NCBI GenBank assembly: GCA_030667645.1
Contig: DAOUVM010000007.1
Coordinates: forward strand, 1 to 19,273
DNA from: Ardenticatenales bacterium
GTDB lineage: Bacteria; Chloroflexota; Anaerolineae; Promineifilales; UBA4811
DNA: 19,273 bases
Direction of reading: 5' to 3'
The notes beneath the pieces are model-generated. The model saw only the letters and a program-made list of their open reading frames with translations, searched no databases and was not told where the DNA came from. The position numbers and the translations under genes are program-made. Shown here piece by piece: positions 1 through 7,982 of this stretch (its first letter is position 1; each line of letters starts with the position of its first letter).

Positions 1-932
1 AGGCCAACCCCAACTATTGGATGGAAGGGTATCCCCGGATCGAGACTTTGATCTTTCGGCCCATTCCCGAGTCGGTTACTCGCGTTGCCGCTATCCAGAC
101 GGACGAGATCGACGTTGTCGCCCGCCTGAGTTCGGAGGAGGCGCAGTCCCTACTCGGTGCGGATGGCGTGGTCGTGATAAAGTACCCTGTCACCCGCATC
201 TACTATATCGCCTTCAACAACCTGACCACCGGCCTCGACCAGCCCACGATGGATGCGCGAGTCCGCCAGGCGATGAACTATGCCGTGGATGTCGACGCCA
301 TCATCGACGCCTTGTTTGACGGCTTTGCCGAGCCGGCCAGCGGTTACGTTGCATCCAGTGAGCTGGGCTACGGCGTGGTCGACCCGTTTGGCTATGATCC
401 GGATCAGGCCCTGGAACTCTTGAGTGAGGCCGGATACGCTGACGGATTCGCCATGGACATGGCCTGCCCGGCCGGCGCCTATATGCACTTTGAGGAGGTC
501 TGCGAGGCCACCGCTGGGTATCTGGGCGAGGTGGGCATCGATGTGAACCTTGAGATCATGGAGTCGGGCCATTACTGGGAGTTGGAGGCCGACAAAGGGT
601 TGCCGCCTCTGTTTGGCGACAGTTGGTCCACCCTCTCCGGGGAGGCCCTCCGGCGCCTGGATGGCGCCTTGGGCGGCTGGGATGCTGCTTACTCTTCCTG
701 GTCAGACCCGGTGATCGATGACTATCTCGCAGAGATCGCAATCACGGTGGATCGGGACAAGCGAAAGACCTTGTATGAGGAACTGCAGGTCTATATGCAG
801 GAAGATCCGCCCTTTATCTACCTCTACGAGCCGGTTGCCTTTGAGGCTATCAGGACCAGGGTGATGGACTATCAACCACGTTCGGCCGAGGACTATTGGC
901 TGTTCGAGACCTGGGTTGTAACTGATAGGTAA
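1..932 (+). CDS. ABC transporter substrate-binding protein, family 5 (peptide/nickel type), 5' end missing
   Basis: This is the extracytoplasmic binding protein of an oligopeptide/dipeptide/nickel-type importer. It captures the solute and delivers it to the DppB/DppC-like permeases encoded downstream. The frame is open to the left edge (first complete codon at position 3), so the signal peptide and N-terminal lobe lie outside the window and about 309 residues are visible. Support: the opening ANPNYW and following G-Y-P match the 'PNYWxGxP' stretch of SBP_bac_5 proteins. The sequence VRQAMNYAVDVDAII matches the conserved 'R+A+x+AidR+ii' helix of the family. YDPDQALELLSEAGY matches the 'yDpekAkqLLaeAGy' repeat, and the C-terminal part has the usual YEELQVYMQEDPPFIYLYEP. 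The stop is followed by a stem-loop and then an FAD oxidoreductase gene. The ligand cannot be inferred; family members bind peptides, opines, sugars, nickel chelates and others. Family assignment is firm. Confidence 0.93.
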   Translation, partial: ANPNYWMEGYPRIETLIFRPIPESVTRVAAIQTDEIDVVARLSSEEAQSLLGADGVVVIKYPVTRIYYIAFNNLTTGLDQPTMDARVRQAMNYAVDVDAIIDALFDGFAEPASGYVASSELGYGVVDPFGYDPDQALELLSEAGYADGFAMDMACPAGAYMHFEEVCEATAGYLGEVGIDVNLEIMESGHYWELEADKGLPPLFGDSWSTLSGEALRRLDGALGGWDAAYSSWSDPVIDDYLAEIAITVDRDKRKTLYEELQVYMQEDPPFIYLYEPVAFEAIRTRVMDYQPRSAEDYWLFETWVVTDR

Positions 933-980
933 TCCGATCGTGCGCTCTGTGAACCATATCCGCTGAGCGCTTTCAGCCGA

Positions 981-1020
981 GAGCGTTCGAACGAACTGAG
1001 TATGGTCCGTTCGAACGCTC
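981..1020. promoter_or_regulatory. Intercistronic stem-loop built from two copies of the palindrome CGTTCGAACG
   Basis: The 13-base arm at 981-993 (GAGCGTTCGAACG) is exactly reverse-complemented at 1008-1020. After one mismatch two further pairs can form, leaving a loop of about 8 bases (997-1004). Each arm itself carries the 10-base palindrome CGTTCGAACG (984-993 and 1008-1017), with centres 24 bases apart. As RNA this is a stable hairpin in the 119-base gap between the binding-protein gene and the first oxidoreductase gene. No U-run follows, so it is not a textbook intrinsic terminator. As DNA it could be a two-site operator. Stem-loops after binding-protein genes are known to raise their mRNA level relative to the rest of an ABC operon. 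Confidence 0.6.
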
Positions 1021-1054
1021 CTCTCTTGTTCCATCCTGAGAGGCATATCGCTTG

Positions 1055-2332
1055 ATGAGAACTGTGCGCGAGACCGTTGACGTATTGATCGCTGGTGGCG
1101 GCACCGCCGGCCACATTGCGGCGCTGCAGGCTGCCCGAGTCGGGATCAAGACGTCGGTGATTGAGGCCGGTTCGATGCTGGGGGGAACCATGACGGCCGG
1201 CGGCGTCTATATGCCGAATCACTTTTTCAGTACCAGCGGACCGGTAGTCCTCGGCATCCCGTGGGAACTGTACACCAAATCCAAAGTGGTTGAGGGTCTT
1301 CCTATACCTGACTATCAGAAGAGACGGCCCCAAGAATCTCCCGGCTATTACAGTTATATCAACATCCCAATCTATGTGGCCATCGCTGAAGAAAAAGCCA
1401 TCAAGGCGGGGGTGATCCTGCATTATCACGAGTTTGTGGCCAATGTCGAGGCGGTTGGCAATGACTGGGAGGTCACTTCTCTGGGACGCGGCACCAAGCG
1501 CATCACCCGGGCAAAGGAGATCATTGATTGCACGGGGAATGCGGATGTGGTCCGGATTCTTGGGTTGCCAGTCCTGCGGGACGAGGTCCGGCAGCCGGGC
1601 GGTTACCAGTACAAAATCGAGGGAATCGAATACGAGCAGGTGTGGGAAAAAGAGGTGCAGACCATCTTTGAAGAGGCGCTGGAGAGCGGGGTCCTGCAAC
1701 CGGGCGATTTTGCCTACGCGAATTCACTGCCCTTCAAGTACTATCTGGACCACGGCGGGCACAATGCAACCCACGTCTACGATGCCGACACCTCGGACGC
1801 AGACGGGCAGACGAAAGCGAATCTGGAGGGACGCTCGCGGATGTTGCGGCTCTATAAATTCGTGACATCGGCGATCCCCGGCGGTGAACGGGCGGTGCTC
1901 AAGACCATGTATTCTCACGCGCTGGCGCGTGAGACGTACCGGGCAGAGGGAGAATATGTCGTCACTGCAGAGGATTTTCTGCAAGCCACCGACTTTGGCG
2001 ACAAGGTCTGCAACGCGTTCAATTACATCGATCTCCACAGCAAAGAGCGCGGGTGCGACCTCGTTTTTCACGAGTCTCCAGAGATGCTGCCCACAGTGCC
2101 TTTCAGAGCCCTCATCCCCAAGGGGAGTTCGAGGATTACGGTCGCCGGCCGAATCGTGTCGGCGCACCGGGTGGCGCTGGCCGGCATTCGCGCCCAGTGT
2201 ACCTGTATGGCCATGGGACAGGCCATGGGCGCGGCCGCAGCGCTGGCCGTTCAACGAGGGGTCCCGTCGAGAAAAGTGGATAGCAAGGAGATCGTCGCCC
2301 TCACCGTCGAGCACGGCGCAGTACAGATCTAG
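1055..2332 (+). CDS. FAD-dependent oxidoreductase (FAD_oxidored family), first of a tandem pair
   Basis: A cytoplasmic flavoenzyme of 425 residues, a usual length for this family. The N-terminus holds the Rossmann dinucleotide-binding motif GGGTAG (residues 14-19) in VDVLIAGGGTAGHIAALQAA. The acidic residue at the end of strand two (E37 in VIEAGSMLGG) would bind the adenosine ribose. The C-terminal segment SRITVAGRIVSAHRVA, followed by CTCMAMGQAMGAAAALAV, matches the family's second FAD-contact region. A TTG one codon upstream (1052) is an alternative start; a GAGAGG Shine-Dalgarno lies at 1038-1043, 8 bases before the TTG and 11 before the ATG. The gene sits between the binding protein and permeases of one importer, so it probably oxidises the imported compound or a derivative. 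Substrate and electron acceptor are unknown. Family sure, reaction not. Confidence 0.88.
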   Translation: MRTVRETVDVLIAGGGTAGHIAALQAARVGIKTSVIEAGSMLGGTMTAGGVYMPNHFFSTSGPVVLGIPWELYTKSKVVEGLPIPDYQKRRPQESPGYYSYINIPIYVAIAEEKAIKAGVILHYHEFVANVEAVGNDWEVTSLGRGTKRITRAKEIIDCTGNADVVRILGLPVLRDEVRQPGGYQYKIEGIEYEQVWEKEVQTIFEEALESGVLQPGDFAYANSLPFKYYLDHGGHNATHVYDADTSDADGQTKANLEGRSRMLRLYKFVTSAIPGGERAVLKTMYSHALARETYRAEGEYVVTAEDFLQATDFGDKVCNAFNYIDLHSKERGCDLVFHESPEMLPTVPFRALIPKGSSRITVAGRIVSAHRVALAGIRAQCTCMAMGQAMGAAAALAVQRGVPSRKVDSKEIVALTVEHGAVQI

Positions 2333-2438
2333 TGAGGGACAACCACCTTTATCCAAGAAAGCGATCCACCTACTTTACCAACTTGGATTACATCACCGCT
2401 CTACTCGTGAATCACCATTGAAGACGGAAAGCTGTTCC

Positions 2439-3809
2439 TTGACGGAAAAAAAGAGTCAGATCAAGGAGAACTCGCGACTTGTTCCCGTTCTTGCCGAGAG
2501 CGAGGTCTTGGTTGTCGGCAGCGGACCGGCCGGCCTGGCAGCAGCGCTGGCCGCCGCCCGCGAAGGCGCCAGCACCATGCTGGTGGAGCGCTATGGCTGC
2601 TTTGGCGGTGTGATCTCGCAGGTAGGCGTAGAGGGCATCGCCTGGTATCGACACGAGGGGACGACCGATGTTGAGGGGATCGGCATCGAGTTCGAACAGC
2701 GGGCAAAGGAGATGGGTGGAACCCAAAAGGAGCCCCAATCCGAGAGCGAGGCCCTCGACGCCGAAATGTTCAAGTATGTGGCGGACACGCTGGTCCAGGA
2801 GGCCGGCGTCGTGCCACTATTGCATTGCCTGGCTACTGATGTGGTGATGAATGGCACCACCATCCAGGGAATCATCACCGAGAGCAAGATGGGGAGGCAA
2901 GCAATACTGGCCCGGAGGATCATTGACGCCACGGGGGATGCCGATATCGCCCATCGCGCCGGCACCCCTTGCCGCAAGACGCGGAAAGACGAAATGATGG
3001 GGGTGACGGTAATGTTTTCGTGCGCCGGCGTGGCCAAAAAGCAGTTCCTCGAATATGTCAAGGAGAATCCCTCGACCTATGGGGACTGGGGCAAAAACTG
3101 GGAAATCGAGACGACCGGCAAGGAAGACCACCTGTTCAGCACCTACCTGGAAGAGCCTTTTGATCAGGCTCGCAGAGACGGCTTAATTCCAGAAAGCATT
3201 GTCAGCATTGGGGGAACCTGGAGCACCCTGACCGACGCGGGAGAGGCCACCTGCCTCAACATGGTTTGTATGTTGAACTATGACTGCACGGATGTGCGGG
3301 ACCTGACCCGGGCGGAAGTTGAGGGCAGACGCCAGGCGATCCTGGCGATCTCGGCCCTGAAAAAATACGTGCCCGGCTTTCAGCAAGCCAAACTCAGGAA
3401 CTTTGGCATGACATTGGGTACCCGAGACTCGAGAAAGATCCTGGGCGGTTACCATTTGACCGAGCACGACGTGCGGAATCAAGCGCGGTTCGAGGACTCG
3501 ATCGGCATTTTTCCCGAGTTTATCGATGGGTATGGGGTGGTCATCCTGCCAACGACGGGGAGATACTTTCAGATTCCCTATGGGATCATGGTACCGCAAG
3601 GTATCAAGAACTTGCTCGTCGCAGGACGCTGCGTGGCCGGCGACAAGATCGCTCATGCGGCTACCCGCAGCATGATGTGCTGCACCGTGACCGGTCAGGG
3701 AGCCGGCGTGGCGGCCGCCATCTCGGCCAAGGAGGGCGTGGAATGCAGTGCAGTCAATATCGAGAGGGTCCAGGCGGCGCTGGAGCGACAGCACGTTCGC
3801 ATATGGTAG
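2439..3809 (+). CDS. FAD-dependent oxidoreductase (FAD_oxidored family), second of the tandem pair
   Basis: A paralogue of the preceding gene, 456 residues from the start chosen. The FAD motif is VLVVGSGPAGLAAALAAA (GSGPAG at residues 27-32), followed by LVERYGCFGG, the family's 'E-x-x-g-x-l-G-G' segment. A central IIDATGDADIAHRAG resembles the family's 'DaTGDgdvA' motif. The C-terminal AGRCVAGDKIAHAATRSM and MCCTVTGQGAGVAAAIS are typical FAD_oxidored endings. The frame stays open far upstream into the previous gene, which is only overlap. The real start is probably TTG at 2439, with GGAAA about 8 bases before it; TTG at 2418 is possible but has no visible ribosome site. There is no ATG between the preceding stop (2332) and the FAD motif in this frame. 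Neighbours suggest it works with the first oxidoreductase, perhaps as a heteromer or consecutive step. Substrate unknown. Confidence 0.87.
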   Translation: MTEKKSQIKENSRLVPVLAESEVLVVGSGPAGLAAALAAAREGASTMLVERYGCFGGVISQVGVEGIAWYRHEGTTDVEGIGIEFEQRAKEMGGTQKEPQSESEALDAEMFKYVADTLVQEAGVVPLLHCLATDVVMNGTTIQGIITESKMGRQAILARRIIDATGDADIAHRAGTPCRKTRKDEMMGVTVMFSCAGVAKKQFLEYVKENPSTYGDWGKNWEIETTGKEDHLFSTYLEEPFDQARRDGLIPESIVSIGGTWSTLTDAGEATCLNMVCMLNYDCTDVRDLTRAEVEGRRQAILAISALKKYVPGFQQAKLRNFGMTLGTRDSRKILGGYHLTEHDVRNQARFEDSIGIFPEFIDGYGVVILPTTGRYFQIPYGIMVPQGIKNLLVAGRCVAGDKIAHAATRSMMCCTVTGQGAGVAAAISAKEGVECSAVNIERVQAALERQHVRIW

Positions 3810-4029
3810 CCGTCCCGCCCGGCGGTACGACCTTTGGAGAGTGTTGAATGAGGAGCTATGGCGACAAAGAAGAGAGGCAGGGGAACGGCGCCCAGCTTGT
3901 TTTTTCTACACTCTCCCATTGGCGCCTTGACCTGAGGCAGCGAGCCAGGATGCAACCGTTGGGTGGAAGAGGAATCATGGAACTGAGAGCGGGTTGGCGA
4001 ATGGGAGCCAACTGGAAGAGGAGGCGCTG
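3810..4029. other. 220-base gap without a confident gene
   Basis: No homologue-like protein is visible here. Two weak short frames exist. One, 3848-4030 (60 codons, Arg-rich), has GGAG 8 bases upstream and ends overlapping the permease start as TGATG. The other, 3858-3935 (25 codons, beginning MATKKRGRG), has AGGAG only two bases before its ATG. Neither has a recognisable domain. The 3' end of the gap supplies the strong ribosome site (GAGGAGG, 4018-4024) of the permease gene. No promoter or terminator of good quality was seen. Confidence 0.4.
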
Positions 4030-4950
4030 ATGCATCGCTATTTTCTGGCCAAATTGGGCCAGTCAATCCTGCTACTACTAGGGGTGCTGCTGCTGGTCTT
4101 TGTGATGGTGCGCATCACGGGCGATCCGGCCGCCTTGATGATGTCCCGGGAGTCTTCGCCAGAACAGCTTGAGGCCTTTCGCGAAAAGATGGGATTCAAT
4201 CGGCCCGTCCTGGTCCAGTTCGCCGACTTTAGTTCCAAGGCGATCAAAGGAGATTTTGGCCTATCACTTCACTTTAGGACGCCGGCGCTCCAGATGGTAT
4301 TGGAGCGGCTGCCCGCGACCCTACAACTGGCTGCAGTGGGTCTGCTGATGGCAATAGTGGTCGCTATTCCCCTTGGACTGGTTGGGGGGTTCAATCCAGG
4401 CGGCTTGACCGATTCGGTCGGTCGCAGCCTCGCCCTCTTGGGCCAAAGCATACCCAATTTCTGGCTGGCTCTCATTATGATCCTTTTCTTTGCTGTCAGG
4501 CTGGGCTGGTTCCCATCTTTCGGCCGGGATGAGATCAAATCCGTGGTCATGCCGGCCTTTGTGATGGCGTTGCCGGTTATGGGACAGCTCATGCGGCTGA
4601 CCCGGTCGGCCGTGCTGGAGATTCGGGGCGAGGACTATATCCGCACCGCTCGAAGCAAGGGTCTGGAGCCGAAAACGATCTATTTCAAGCACGTCCTCAG
4701 AAACGTTGCCATTCCCCTGATCAGTGTGATTGGTGTTCAGTTCGGCTATATGCTGGGTGGCTCTATCTACATCGAGACCATCTTTGCATGGCCCGGCATG
4801 GGCCAACTGCTTGAGCAATCGATCGGTTGGCGGGATTTTCCCCTGGTACAGGCTATCGCCGTGTTTACCAGTGTCATAGTCCTGGCACTCAACCTTCTCA
4901 CTGATATGGCCTATGCCCTTATCGATCCGAGGATCCGCTATGGCAACTGA
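4030..4950 (+). CDS. dppB: ABC transporter permease, DppB/OppB type
   Basis: One of the two inner-membrane channel subunits of the Dpp/Opp-type importer, 306 residues. The first membrane helix is at residues 10-28 after a short MHRYFLAKLG N-terminus, as is typical of DppB. A region with LGQSIPNFWLALIMILFF (137-154) and the 'EAA' loop EDYIRTARSKGLEPKTIYFK (201-220) provide the contact to the ATPases. The end, ETIFAWPGMGQLLEQSI and a C-terminal YALIDPRIRYG, is family-standard. The ATG at 4030 is chosen because GAGGAGG ends 5 bases before it; a TTG at 3994 in frame would add 12 poor residues. The gene overlaps the next permease gene by 11 bases, indicating translational coupling. The dppB symbol denotes the family; the substrate may not be a dipeptide. 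Confidence 0.94.
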   Translation: MHRYFLAKLGQSILLLLGVLLLVFVMVRITGDPAALMMSRESSPEQLEAFREKMGFNRPVLVQFADFSSKAIKGDFGLSLHFRTPALQMVLERLPATLQLAAVGLLMAIVVAIPLGLVGGFNPGGLTDSVGRSLALLGQSIPNFWLALIMILFFAVRLGWFPSFGRDEIKSVVMPAFVMALPVMGQLMRLTRSAVLEIRGEDYIRTARSKGLEPKTIYFKHVLRNVAIPLISVIGVQFGYMLGGSIYIETIFAWPGMGQLLEQSIGWRDFPLVQAIAVFTSVIVLALNLLTDMAYALIDPRIRYGN

Positions 4951-5872
4951 AAACACCAGACCACAGGACTCGGCCGACACTCTGCTGGATGTCGAGCGCA
5001 CTTTCACGGACCGGCTGGCATACGCTGGCCGCTTTCTCTGGCGCGACCGCAGTGGCGTGGTTGGGCTGGTCCTGTTCCTGATCGTGGTGCTGGCGGCCGT
5101 TTTCGCGCCCCAGCTCTCCCATTATGACCCTCTGGAGCAGAATCTGCGTGACAATAAAATGCCGCCAGCGTGGAGCGAGGGAGGAAGCTGGGATCATCCC
5201 TTTGGCACCGACAACCTGGGGCGGGACAACTTTGCCCGAATCCTGTACGGAGCACGAGTTTCTCTCACGGTCGGTTTTTTCGGCGTGCTGATCGCCGGTG
5301 GCCTGGGGATGGTGGTAGGCGCCATTGCCGGCTATGTGGGCGGCCGCTTTGACGATGTCATCATGGCCCTGGTCAACCTGGTGCTCTCCCTGCCGTATCT
5401 GCTGTTCGTGGTGTTTATCGCCTCCGTCCTCGGCCGGAGTTTGCTAAACGTCATCTTGATCTTTGGCATTACCGACTCGCCAATATTCGCCCGTGTCGCC
5501 CGGGGAGAGGTGCTGCGGATGCGCCGGTCGGGCTATGTTGAATCCGCGATCAGCGCAGGAGCCCGCTGGCCGCGGGTCTTGTTTGATCACATCATGCCCA
5601 ACCTCATCGGTCCGCTCATCACACTGGCGACCTTTGAGATGTCTCGCATGATCTTCTATGAGGCTGGCCTCGGCTTTCTGGGACTCAGTGTGCCCCCCTC
5701 AGTACCGAGTTGGGGCAATATGCTGGCGGCCGGTCGCAAGTATCTCACCAGCTCGCCCTGGATCGCCGCCTTTCCCGGCTTGGCGATCATGTTCACTTCT
5801 CTGGGGATGAACTTGCTGGGCGACTGGCTACGAGATGTGCTGGATCCACGCCTGAGGCGGGCAAGAAAGTGA
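4940..5872 (+). CDS. dppC: ABC transporter permease, DppC/OppC type
   Basis: The second channel subunit, 310 residues. Its longer cytoplasmic N-terminus (about 38 residues) before the first membrane helix (GVVGLVLFLIVVLAAVFAP, 39-57) is typical of DppC proteins. It is followed by the periplasmic DPLEQN stretch and the conserved HPFGTDNLGRDNFARILYGA (87-106). The EAA loop is YVESAISAGARWPRVLFDHI (199-218), and the conserved tail LGDWLRDVLDPRLRR is present. The ATG at 4940 has GAGGA 6 bases upstream and lies inside the end of the DppB-like gene; an ATG at 4913 would lengthen it by nine residues and has a poorer site. It pairs with the preceding permease and is driven by the two ATPases that follow. 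Confidence 0.94.
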   Translation: MATENTRPQDSADTLLDVERTFTDRLAYAGRFLWRDRSGVVGLVLFLIVVLAAVFAPQLSHYDPLEQNLRDNKMPPAWSEGGSWDHPFGTDNLGRDNFARILYGARVSLTVGFFGVLIAGGLGMVVGAIAGYVGGRFDDVIMALVNLVLSLPYLLFVVFIASVLGRSLLNVILIFGITDSPIFARVARGEVLRMRRSGYVESAISAGARWPRVLFDHIMPNLIGPLITLATFEMSRMIFYEAGLGFLGLSVPPSVPSWGNMLAAGRKYLTSSPWIAAFPGLAIMFTSLGMNLLGDWLRDVLDPRLRRARK

Positions 5873-5880
5873 GAGACACT

Positions 5881-6885
5881 ATGCCAGCAATACTGAAAGT
5901 AAGGAACCTTGTCACGAAATTCCATACCCTCGACGGTATCGTGAACGCTGTAAATGGCGTCAGCTTTGACCTCCATGAAGGGGAAACGCTGGCGATCGTC
6001 GGCGAGAGTGGGAGTGGGAAGAGCGTCACCGTGATGTCTCTGCTGGGGCTCATCCCGTCCCCGCCCGGCCAGGTGGAGGGAGGGACAGCCCTCTTTAGCG
6101 GACCCGGTGGTCAACGCGATCTGCTGAAACTATCCCGTCAGGAATTGCGCGAGGTCCGGGGTGGTCAGATCGGCTTTGTGTTCCAGGATCCGATATCCTC
6201 TCTGAACCCCATCCTGACCATTGGCGAGCAGATTGCCGAGAGCCTCGTGCGACACCAGATGATGAGTCGCGAAAAGGCTCGCGAACGGTCCATTGAGCTA
6301 CTGACCGTGGTGGGTATCCCTGATCCGCGGCAGCGCTATGGAAACTACCCACACCAGTTCTCCGGTGGCATGCGCCAGCGGGTGATGATTGCTATTGCCA
6401 TTGCCTGTTCTCCCGAGATCGTCATCGCCGACGAGCCAACTACCGCACTAGACGTAACCATACAGGCCCAGATACTAGACCTGTTCAAACGTCTGCGAGA
6501 GACATTGGGCATGGCGGTCATCTGGATCACTCACGATCTCGGCGTAGTAGCCGGAATCGCGGAGCGGGTGTTGGTCATGTATGGCGGCCGGGTGCTCGAA
6601 ATCGCACCGGTGGATGATCTGTACGAGCGGCCTCAGCATCCCTATACCCATGGGCTACTGGGCGCTCTGCCCCGCCTGGATGAACGCGAGTCCAGGAGGC
6701 TTGTGAGCATCAAAGGCAACCCGCCGGATCTGTTGATCCCGGTTCGCCACTGCCCCTTTGCATGGCGGTGTGAGTACGCCTTTGATCGATGCTGGCAAGA
6801 GATTCCGCCCTTGAGCCCGGCAGGTATCCAGCACAAAGTGGCTTGCTTTTACAGTATAGAGCAGGGAGGACCGCGCAGTGACTGA
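5881..6885 (+). CDS. dppD: ABC transporter ATP-binding protein, DppD/OppD type
   Basis: The first of the two ATPases that power the importer from the cytoplasmic side, 334 residues. Motifs: Walker A GESGSGKS (41-48), Q-loop FQDPISSLNP (101-110), ABC signature SGGMRQR (161-167), Walker B VIADEP (181-186) and switch histidine H218. The C-terminal oligopeptide-type extension begins around PQHPYTHGLL (251-260). Four cysteines there (C291, C297, C304, C322) match the CPFAWRC...C...C pattern of this family; as I recall, a mycobacterial DppD carries an iron-sulfur cluster at the equivalent site. The start at 5881 lies 8 bases after the DppC-like stop, with GAGA upstream. The next gene overlaps by 8 bases (GTGACTGA), so the two ATPases are coupled. 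Confidence 0.95.
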   Translation: MPAILKVRNLVTKFHTLDGIVNAVNGVSFDLHEGETLAIVGESGSGKSVTVMSLLGLIPSPPGQVEGGTALFSGPGGQRDLLKLSRQELREVRGGQIGFVFQDPISSLNPILTIGEQIAESLVRHQMMSREKARERSIELLTVVGIPDPRQRYGNYPHQFSGGMRQRVMIAIAIACSPEIVIADEPTTALDVTIQAQILDLFKRLRETLGMAVIWITHDLGVVAGIAERVLVMYGGRVLEIAPVDDLYERPQHPYTHGLLGALPRLDERESRRLVSIKGNPPDLLIPVRHCPFAWRCEYAFDRCWQEIPPLSPAGIQHKVACFYSIEQGGPRSD

Positions 6886-7912
6886 GAACAACGTGTTGGT
6901 CCAGGTCCTCTGCCTAAGGAAATACTTTCCGCTAGGCGGAGGGCTGTTTGGCGGCAAGACAGGGCTGGTCAAGGCAGTAGACGGCATTTCCTTTGAGATC
7001 AGGAGAGGTGAGACGCTGGGATTGGTGGGTGAAAGCGGCTGTGGAAAATCGACCACCGGCCGGGCGATCTTGCAGTTGCACAAGCCAACCTCCGGCCAGG
7101 TCTTTTTTGAGGATACCGACCTGACCCGCTTGAGCGCGGAAGAGCTGCGCCGATTGCGCCCCAAGATGCAGATGATCTTTCAGGATCCGTATGCTTCCCT
7201 CAACCCGCGGCATTCGGTGGGCAAGATCGTCGGCGAGCCGCTGGTTATCCACAAGGTGATGCGAAAGGGTAGCCAGGAGCTTGAGGATCGCGTGGCAGAA
7301 TTGCTGGAACTAGTCGGGATGGATCCATCCTACGTACGGCGCTTTCCCCACGAGTTCTCGGGCGGGCAGAGACAACGCATCGGGATCGCCCGGGCGCTGT
7401 CGTTGAATCCCAGCTTTATCGTGTGTGATGAGCCGATCTCGGCGTTGGATGTCTCGATCCAGGCTCAGGTGGTGAACCTGATGCAAGATCTGCAGCAGCA
7501 ACTGGGCCTGACCTACCTGTTGATTGCTCACGACCTGAGCATGGTCAAACACGTCTCGCACCGGATTGCAGTGATGTACCTGGGCAAGATCATGGAGCTG
7601 GCCGACCGCAACGCCCTGTTTGACAACCCACTCCACCCCTATACCCAGTCGTTGAATTCGGCCGTGCCCCTCCCGGTCCCCAGACTTGAAAGGCAGCGCA
7701 GACGCTTTATTCTCAAAGGGGATCCACCCAGCCCGGCTTTTCCCCCTTCTGGCTGTGTGTTCCATACTCGCTGCCCGTTGGCAATCGAAAAGTGCGTGGC
7801 CGTTGAACCCGAGCCCAGCGATCCATACCCGGGACATACCGTAGTGTGCCATCTGGCCGATCAGTCCGGTCGTAGCAAGATCCCTGAACTTGGGGGCCGG
7901 GCAGAAAAGTGA
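6878..7912 (+). CDS. dppF: ABC transporter ATP-binding protein, DppF/OppF type
   Basis: The second ATPase of the importer, 344 residues. Motifs: Walker A GESGCGKS (51-58), Q-loop FQDPYASLNP (101-110), signature SGGQRQR (161-167), Walker B IVCDEP (181-186) followed by ISALDVSIQAQV, and H218. The N-terminal KYFPLGGGLFGGKTGLVKAV insertion is typical of DppF and OppF. The C-terminal extension has four cysteines (C293, C299, C306, C324) in the same pattern as the partner ATPase. The GTG start at 6878 is supported by GGGAGGA 7 bases upstream and by an 8-base overlap with the DppD-like stop. The complete set of binding protein, two permeases and two ATPases means the importer is likely functional. 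Confidence 0.95.
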   Translation: MTENNVLVQVLCLRKYFPLGGGLFGGKTGLVKAVDGISFEIRRGETLGLVGESGCGKSTTGRAILQLHKPTSGQVFFEDTDLTRLSAEELRRLRPKMQMIFQDPYASLNPRHSVGKIVGEPLVIHKVMRKGSQELEDRVAELLELVGMDPSYVRRFPHEFSGGQRQRIGIARALSLNPSFIVCDEPISALDVSIQAQVVNLMQDLQQQLGLTYLLIAHDLSMVKHVSHRIAVMYLGKIMELADRNALFDNPLHPYTQSLNSAVPLPVPRLERQRRRFILKGDPPSPAFPPSGCVFHTRCPLAIEKCVAVEPEPSDPYPGHTVVCHLADQSGRSKIPELGGRAEK

Positions 7913-7982
7913 ACGGCGGCCAACCCTGGTCAGCCACGGCAAATCGCCGGAGGCGAGGTTGACAAGCCGGAGGATTGGCAGA

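Noticed and set aside
893..1699. A 268-codon minus-strand frame over the stem-loop and first oxidoreductase
   Set aside because: Antisense shadow of the oxidoreductase; no domain, and the intergenic part is explained by the inverted repeat.
1884..2438. Long in-frame extension in front of the second FAD oxidoreductase, allowing a 641-residue protein
   Set aside because: This part lies almost wholly over the first oxidoreductase in another frame and is Arg/Ser/Pro-rich with no domain; the FAD motif begins where the shorter start places it.
4321..5007. A 228-codon minus-strand frame over the permease genes
   Set aside because: Antisense to the conserved permease sequence, His/Gln-rich, with no domain.
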